NCBI RefSeq assembly: GCF_963675165.1
Contig: NC_087382.1
Location: forward strand, 4,379,963-4,443,962
Direction of reading: 5' to 3'
DNA: 64,000 bases
DNA from: Halichondria panicea
Lineage: Eukaryota > Porifera > Demospongiae > Suberitida > Halichondriidae
Of the stretch, positions 56,301 to 64,000 are shown piece by piece. The position numbers and the translations under genes are program-made. The notes under the pieces are model-generated. The model ran no database searches. It saw only the letters and a program-made list of their open reading frames with translations, and was not told where the DNA came from. Within the stretch, counting starts at the first letter, position 1; each line of letters begins with the position of its first letter.

Positions 56301-58810
56301 CAACTAGATAAACTTGCAAAACAAGAGTTTGGTGGTGAAAAGAACCTCACAAGATTATTTGTTGTTGGTAATCCAGGTGCAGGGAAATCCACGCTTGTTG
56401 AGACTATAAAAAAGGAAAGTTTGATCAGTTACTTCAGCACATCAACTGTTGCCCCTCACACTGCAGGCATTGTTCCAAGTACTTATGACAGTAGTGCTTA
56501 CGGAAGAATGATACTCTACGATTTTGCTGGTGATTCCGAGTACTATTCCTCACATGCTGCAATAATGGAGTCAATCAACACATCGAAAGGAAGTAATATC
56601 TATTTGATAGTTTGTGATTTGAGTAAAGGTGAAGAAGCTGCTGGCACTAAATACAGCTACTGGCTTTCATTTCTATCATACAATATTAAGCAATTCTCAA
56701 ACACAGTTATTTTACCAGTGGGAAGCCATGCTGATGTCGTTAAAAAAACATCAGTTGAACAATCATTATGTGTGCTGGACAGCATATCACAAAAGTTCTG
56801 TAGTAGCTCCAAGATTGATGATCTACACGTAGATCAAAGTGTTGCTCTTGATTGTCGTAGACGAGGAGCTGTAGTGAATGAAATAAAGGAGCTTACCAAG
56901 AGATTCTCCAAAGTAGTATCCCCCATCGGACTTTCCCCAGAGACAAGCACTGTCTTGGGATTGTTGAAGAAAGACTTTGAACATGTTCCAGCTTGCAAAG
57001 TGAGCCTCCTTATATCTCACATTGAAGAGACTGGAATTCCGTTACTACTAAATTCATCATCACTATACCCTCTCATAAGAGAGTTACATGATTTGGGTCT
57101 GCTAATGGTGATAGAGAGAGAAGGGGACTCCATTGAGAACCACATAATCATTCTCAAGATATCAACATTCACATCGGATGTACACAATAAACTGTTTTCG
57201 AAGTCTGCTAAAGCGGACCTTACCAAGCACATCGATCAACTCAAGCTCAGCGTAGGCATTATTCCAGAATCACTACTTGAGAAAGTACTGCCAGAGTACA
57301 TCACAAAAGAAAGTCTACTTAAGCTGCAGTACTGTCAAGAAATTGAGAATTTGAATGTGGAAGAGGACCACACTCTTTCTCAAGAAACTCCTGGAACAGT
57401 ACCAACAGATAGTGCCACTAAAGAGAAATCTCATCTATTTTTCCCTGCTCTGTGTGATCTCAAGCTCGAAGAAATTCAATGGCCACAATCTGAAGAGGAT
57501 AAAATTACTTTGGGATGGTATGCTGAATGTGATGGTAACAGATTTGATTTCTTCCCATCACGATTTCTTCACGTGCTTATCGTTCACCTCTCTCACAACT
57601 TTGCACTAAAACAAAGTCTGCCCACAAGTTACAGACTCTCCACTACAGCTTCCGATTTTTTGATTACGGAGGTAAATGCTGCTAATCCTCGCTGTCGTGT
57701 CTGGTCGACTGGTCTGCATTGGCTTATGAAGAATGGAGTGGAGGTATTTGTCGATATGCCTAAAGACGCTGATAGTAAAGAGCTGATCGTACTAGCAAGG
57801 AGTGACGTTAAAAATCAAGTCGAATGTTCCAACACTCTGCAACTAGTTATTCAGAAAGTAGTCAAAGCAAAGGTTGAATTCTGTGCTGGAATAGTGCCTA
57901 CTGTTTCTCTCCTTGACCCGAGCAACCTCAAAGATGAACCTTTTCCAAATGCTAGAAATGCAGTTAAATACCCTCTTAGAGATATTGAAGAAGCATTAGC
58001 AGAGGGCACTGAGCGAGTCATGGATAAAGAAGGAAGATGCTTTTCCACTCCAATCAAAGACTGGATTAGCCCAACAAGATGGTCCATATCTTACTGGAGT
58101 AAGTTTCACACATGCACACACACACACACGTACACACCCACCCACCCACCCACCCACACACACACACACACACATATTTATTATTGTACAGATTGGTTGT
58201 TTCCGATGGATACCTTCTTGGTTCACTCCGCTTTGCAAGGAGTAAATAGTGCTCAATGGAAACTGCTGGGAATAAATCTTTCGATCTCCTGGAACAAATT
58301 AGATGCCATTGAAAACGAAACATCCTTCCCTGGTGACATTGCTAAGAAAGAGGAAGTAATTCGACTGTGGATGTCTCAAGAACCCACCTGGAACATGTTG
58401 GTAGAAGCTCTCAGTCAACCTACAATTGGATTGTCCCAGAAAGCAAGTCAAATCTCACAAGAGCATAGTAAGTACCTCACAATCATTATAGCCATTTATT
58501 CATGCGCACATTTTATATAGATGTGTCTCTACAAGAAAAAATTCTTGAAAGCAATTCATCCGTCTGCCCCAGCGAGGACTTTCTCCAATCGTTTGCTGCC
58601 ATCATTGATTCTCGATGGCGGTGTCTTGCTTCTCCCCTCTCCCTTACTTCTGAAGACATTGTGAGCATTAAGGTAGAGACAAGAGGAGCAGAGCCAACCA
58701 GACAAGCACTCGTCATGCTGCAGAAGTGGGCAGCCAGGGAGACGGCAACTTATGGTCAGTTAAGAGAGAAGCTCCGTACTCTCCGTACACTCTCAGTGTT
58801 TCATATCTGA
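53337..58810 (+). CDS. Ankyrin-repeat / Roc-COR GTPase / double death-domain protein, unit 2
   Basis: Three exons: 53337-58098, 58192-58467 and 58521-58810. Introns are GTAAGT..AG. The joined frame gives about 1775 residues. Exons 2 and 3 are 276 and 290 bp, identical in length to unit 1. Ankyrin repeats run to about residue 981 with only six 102-residue units. The P-loop is GNPGAGKST (1011-1019), followed by DFAGDSEYY, a G4-like GSHAD (1129-1133), a COR-like region and two death-domain-like bundles. No frame break is visible, so this copy appears intact. Intron 1 is 93 bp, a multiple of three and free of stops, so unspliced transcripts would keep frame through a threonine/histidine/proline-rich stretch. 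Start ATG chosen because MADD.QSCDTALH is shared with unit 1. Confidence 0.88.
58111..58174 (+). repeat. Interrupted (AC)n tract in intron 1, unit 2
   Basis: CA run broken by GT and by a CCCA-repeat segment (58137-58158). Same location as the pure run at 22414-22509. Confidence 0.92.
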
Positions 58811-60585
58811 GTATCATGCATCATCACAGCACAAATTTATATCTATAGCTACATTCAATTGCACCTACTAGCTCTTTAATGAACCATGTTTGTGTCACTG
58901 AACTTTCAGAAGTCATGCCTTGCCACTTAGCAACAATACTATAATTATACTACTCTACTTTAAATTGTCATTTCATGCACCACCTTTCATCCTTCAAGAT
59001 TAGCACCTTTCTGTTAACCGTTATACGTACTGGTATTTTAACGTTGTCAATAGTTATTATTCGATGTACAACTTCGATCAATTTTACACTCAGTCTAGTT
59101 CTAGCTTTATATTTTTTTAGCTAATTATGTTGTGCAATGTCATGAATGTTATAGCAATTGTGGAAATTCCTGTACATGTACATTTTATTTTTTATATACT
59201 TCTGCATAATGCAAGTCTGTGTACACGAGTAGCGCAATTAATTATAAGCTAATAGAATGTGTGCCCTATATAATAATTATACAGAGCTTACAAATTACTA
59301 TAGCGTGTACAAAATAATAATTAAGATAAGGCTAATGTAAGTAACATTTCGATGTGCTTTCCTGCAGCTCGAGTGGTATTTCATTCCATTTATGTATTGC
59401 ATATTGTGAAAAAGGAGTTCGCAAATGCATTTGTCTTACAAATTGGATTCAAATTATAATGTTATCTGTGCTCTTTAAATTGAGAGGGTATGCATACTCT
59501 TCTTTTCAAAGCAAAGTTTCCATTGAATGTTCATGACCTGATAAAAGGTATGAGAGTTTCAGGTGCTGAACGTGGAAAGGAACGGTATATATATAGGCCC
59601 ACAGTATCTATAAGAGAGTCGTATACAGTCCAGAGTATATTGTGCACACTTAAAGGCTATAGTTTATGAATACGGTATAGCATGTATAACACATTTATAT
59701 ATTTCGAGGATATAAAATTTCGCAGAGCGACCGTTACAAAGGTACTTGGTATTCATTTTGGTCCACTTTAAGCAGAGGGCATTCACTTTGCACAATCATG
59801 TTGGGAAGAGGTGGGATAGAGACATGTATTTATGCCCCGGCCCCTATGATTGAAAAAAGTACAGTCATGAATCAGTCATTTTGGGCAAAGGCTGTAGAGT
59901 ATATAAACTTTCTTGGAAAATCTGGCCCTAATTAATTGAGCTAAACGCACCTGATATATAGACCTTCCCTAGAGTTACATAATACATCTTTCTCTTTCAC
60001 CTTCCAAACTCAAGTTATGGTTACATCTCAAGGATGCATGTGACGTGTATTTTCCTGTTTTAGCATAAACACTAGATAGATTCTTAATTGATATTTACCA
60101 TTAGCATTCAAACCTGCATGTGTGTATATATATGTTAGCTCATTGTCATTATATGCCTCGGTGTGTGCACATGCGCAAGTGAGGTATCAATTATACGGTA
60201 TCTAGTACGTTCGTTTGTTTGGACAATAATTTCTTTCTTGCACCATTCCTTGCATGCAAGAAACACAGAAAGAAAGTATTGTATTATCTTCCTGTCGTTA
60301 TTTAAACACTTCCACCGAGGCATCAGCACCTGTTCCATGGTGCTCACACGCTTTGTTTTCATACTCCTCTTGAGTTGTATAATGCAAGCTGCTATAATTA
60401 TTATATAGGTTATATCTTGAAGGCCCAACATGAATGACTTGGGAATCAAATATTCAGTACGAAGGACACATAATCATAACACAACCATTTATCTATAAAA
60501 AGTCTATCTCTTTACTTATCAAATCTAAATCTAAATCGCAATTAACAGCTCAGCTTTAAGTTCCTTATCATCATCGACTTCGAAT
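58811..60585. other. Convergent intergenic spacer, unit 2
   Basis: Aligns with 23145-24905, including the GAGGATATAAAATTTCGC and CTGCATAATGCAAGTC segments. The part equivalent to 24905-25270 is deleted, removing the end of the adjoining beta-helix gene. Confidence 0.65.
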
Positions 60586-63500
60586 TCATTGGCTGCAAAT
60601 GACGTTGTTAGTTTGTTCGTTCCTTTTTTCTGCAGCACCAGTTTTTAATTTCTTTGCGACTTCTTTTATCTTGAGCCATATTTTGGTCTTCTTTAGTATG
60701 TAGTGGTGGAAATGGTAGCTGATTATTGTCACAAAGAGGATGAAAGCTATAGACATTGAAACATTGGTCAGCGTTTCTTGTTGTCGGTGTGTTTCAGCAA
60801 CATAAAAAGTGCCAATAGATAGAATGCCGAGATTAAGCAGAAAGAATGTTTCATTAAGTTGCTTTTTATACACTCGGTTGTTCAATGCTATCAGTCCGAA
60901 CGCAATACACCCAGATGATAGCAGAGGGAGAGATGTGTCTGGAGCCATGGCAACTACTAGATTATGAGCAATTAGAGCAAAGAGGAGCAGTCCCACCCAG
61001 TAGCGATGCTTGGGAGGGAATGCAGCATGGTATGTATCCTTAAAACTATTGTAGTATGTGTTCTTGGTCCATATCATAACCTTGGAACAGCGAGGAAACC
61101 ATTGTCCAAAGAAGAGCAGTACAGTAAACAATACACCAGCAATGAGGATTATGATAGCAGCAACAAACTGAAGGATGTGATCACAAGTGAAATATTGCAC
61201 ATTGCCGTTGTATAACAAAACAGTCTCAGTTGAACCGTCAGAATATTCCAAAACTCTGTTTTGTAGTGCAGCAACAATAAACCGTAAAAGTTTGGAATAA
61301 GAGAGTAGGATGAGTGTGCCTAGGGCAGCAACTGGGTTCCTGTTGGAGAGGAGCTTTGCAAATGAGTCAAAGTACTTGCTCAAAACGATTATAAAGAATA
61401 TTAGAAGAAGCAAGTAAGTGGGAAAGACGAGTTGAAGGAGCACGTTTGCTTGAGAGTTCATTCCATCGTAAAAGCAAGTCTCGATTCCCAGGTCAAGATT
61501 CACCCATGATATAAAAACTGTTAAAAAGTTGTTTAAACTAGGAAAGAAAATTGCTCTATTAGCAGCTACTATGTTGGTGTAAAGTATGAGGCCATGAATA
61601 TTTCCAGTTGCTATAGTGATGTTGAGCACGAGAATTAAAGTAACAAGCAATATGCCTGCCAGTGCTATTGGTATTAGTAGAAGAAGATAAAGATTAGAGC
61701 ATTCTTTACAGTTGGACGTACCCAAAACAAGACTGAGTCCTGGTTTACATTCTCCACACAAGACACCACTTCGATTGTAGGCACATTGTTCGTCAGGGTT
61801 GCTTAGATTGATGTTGACTGGTTTTTCTACACAATAGTCAAATACACAGTCACTAACAAAATACCCTGTTTTGTTGGTGGTATTTATAACTTCTATCCAT
61901 ATGTTGTTATTACTTTCTAGCTGTATGGTCTCATTTTTCTCAGAACAGCTTGTTATCTGATAATCTTGTTGCAAAACTGGATCACAGTCACACTTGCACT
62001 CAATATTGGATTGAATTAACTTGAGCCCAATAGGGCATGTGCAGGGTAGAAAATAAATATTTATAAATTGTCTTGAAATTCCCAAATTGATGCATGGACC
62101 CTCGGCATAGAGTTCCACTTGAGCAGAGCTGTCTTGTGTGAATACATTGTACTCTAATTCTGTGCACTGATTGCCAACTTCTTGTTTTGCCTGTCCTTCT
62201 TTGAGACGACCAACACCACTCTCACTGACAACAGAACTGCGAATTCTAGCATTCACTGGATTTCCAACTTGGTCAACAGCCATAACACTGATTTTAAACG
62301 TGTGTCCCTTTCTTGTAAAAACAATGTCGCTTTGTGAATATTTACAAAAAATTACTTGCACAGGCCTAGAAGAGATTGATAATTCGGTGGAGAATTCTAT
62401 GGTGTTATTTATGTAGTCTAACCCATTTAAAGAAAAGTAATATTCAGCATTTTGACTTACTGTACACCTGTCCAACAGACCTCCGTAGATGTCTGCTCCT
62501 GACTGGGTAGCCGTGTTGTTAGTCATGAACGTGTTGAAATGGTTTGCGAATCCGTAGCCATAATTATACAATTTAATTGTTTGAAAAAAGCATTCAGCAA
62601 AAATGGTTTGAGTAGCACCAGTTTCTATAACTCCTCCTCCACACGCACTCCTATCCGTGTCATCCGCCACAAATATTCCCCCTCCGTACTGAGCCAAGTT
62701 GTTGTTAAACATTAACGTGACAAATATATTCTGAGCCTCATATTCATTGTCTTTTTTATATAAGTACAAGCTCGAGCTTTGCCGTAGAAACACTCCACCT
62801 CCACTAACAGTTGCTGTATTTGAGTAGATGTTAACGTGTGAACGAGTTAGTTTAATGGTTGTAGCTACTGCATAAATGCCTCCACCATTCTCAGCAATGT
62901 TGCCAACAATCTCACTTTGTGTATTTGTATACCTAAACACATTGGTAACACAGATTGAAACTCGATTCTGCTTGAATAAACATAAACGCCTCCACCATTC
63001 AGTGCTGTGTTGTGATATATCTTTATTGGCTCATTTACAAAGAGTGTACTGTCTCTCAGAAATATCCCTCCTCCAAAGGTAGTAGCCGTGTTGTTTTTTA
63101 GCGTACTTTTGCAGATGGACATAGTACTGCCTAGATTACCATGAACCGCTCCACCATTCCTGTTAGCACTATTGTTTGTCAGTGTGCTGTCGGAGATAGA
63201 CACACTGCTTGAGTAAACACCAATCGCTCCACCACTCCCGTCAGCTCTATTATTTGTCAGCGTGCTTTCGAAAACGGACAAATTGCTTGAGGTAACATCA
63301 ATTGCTCCACCAAAGTCAGCTCTGTTGTTTGTTAGTGTGCTGTCGGAGATAGATACACTGCTTGAGTAAACAACAATCGCTCCACCACTCCTGTTAGCTC
63401 TGTTGTTTGTCGGCTCGCTGTCGGATATGGACAAACTGCTTGAGGTAACATCAATCGCTCCATCAAAGTCAGCTCTGTTGTTTGTCAGTGTGCTGTCGGA

Positions 63501-64000
63501 GATAGATACACTGCTTGAGTAAACAACAATCGCTCCACCACTCCAGTCAGCTCTGTTGTTTGTCAGTTCGCTGTCGAAAATGGACAAACTGCTTGAGGTA
63601 ACATCAATCGCTCCACCTAAGTCAGCTCTGTTGTTTGTCAGAATGCTGTCAGAGATGGACAAACTGCCTGAGGTAACATCAATCGCTCCACCATTCCAGT
63701 CAGCACTGTTGTTTGTCAGTTCGCTGTCGGAGATGGACAAACTACCTGAGGTAACATCAATTGCTCCACCATAGTCAGCTCTATTGTTTGTCAGTATGCT
63801 GCCGGAGATAGATACATTATTTGAGTAAACATAAATCGCTCCACCATACCGAAAAGCTTCGTTATTTGTGAAGCCACACCAAGTGATAACTACAGTACCC
63901 GATACCGCTTTTACCGCTCCTCCAGTCACAGCACTGTTATAGTTGAACTCTGTGTTGCTGATCAGTGTGCTATTTGATTCAATGTAAACTGCACCTCCAC
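60586..64000 (-). pseudogene. Beta-helix / multi-TM protein, unit 2 (frameshifted, tail-truncated, cut by window end)
   Basis: Paralogue of 25054-28959. From the window end to about 62932 it encodes ten GGAI.V.SS.VSISDS.LTNN rungs, against five in unit 1. Relative to unit 1 a 2-bp TA insertion at about 62929-62932 shifts frame, so the first frame ends near 62865 and the homologous frame resumes with NTQSEIV. The cysteine-rich region and all membrane helices are otherwise open to 60586. About 14 bp are missing near 60598, and the unit-1 tail with PPPY is absent, replaced by a short VICSQ end. As assembled it cannot make the full protein. The N-terminus lies beyond the window. Confidence 0.8.

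Overview
This window is eukaryotic and looks like sponge (Porifera, probably a demosponge) DNA. That is inferred from gene content, not from any marker gene: very long ankyrin arrays fused to a Roc-COR GTPase and death domains, secreted beta-helix repeat proteins with a multi-pass membrane C-terminus, short GTAAGT/AG introns of 53-119 bp, AT-rich spacers, and many short inverted-repeat transposons. No bacterial operon, rRNA, tRNA or CRISPR array was seen.

Layout. The core is a two-gene module present twice in the same orientation. Unit 1 has an ankyrin-Roc-COR-double-death-domain gene on + (13369-23144) converging on a beta-helix/multi-TM gene on - (25054-28959). Unit 2 repeats this at 53337-58810 (+) and 60586-64000 (-, cut by the window end). 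Each unit is preceded by broken GTPase-like genes (326-1248 and 4614-6474 before unit 1; 48131-48660 before unit 2) and by kilobases of shared noncoding DNA. A third, partial copy of the ankyrin gene's 3' end lies at 3131-3816 and starts inside an AC microsatellite. A fossil of the beta-helix gene's cytoplasmic tail lies at 31968-32095.

Between the units are a 2-kb complex of minisatellites and a large palindrome (32190-34165), a glycosyltransferase-like type II membrane protein (34603-35691, -), a decayed multicopy cysteine-rich gene (36236-38466, -), a 5'-truncated non-LTR reverse transcriptase (42917-44043), and several MITE/foldback elements. Some of these have visible target-site duplications, and one has an intact empty site in a duplicated segment.

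How the genes may work together (inference). The ankyrin protein resembles the non-kinase part of DAPK1: a repeat sensor, a nucleotide switch and a C-terminal death-domain output. The beta-helix protein is a secreted/transmembrane surface protein with a PPPY-bearing cytosolic tail. They have been duplicated as a pair, and both vary mainly in the number of in-frame repeats: 20 versus 6 three-ankyrin units, and 5 versus 10 short beta-helix rungs. This fits a rapidly evolving recognition or immune locus but does not prove it. The second beta-helix copy carries a frameshift and a lost tail, so at least part of unit 2 is decaying.
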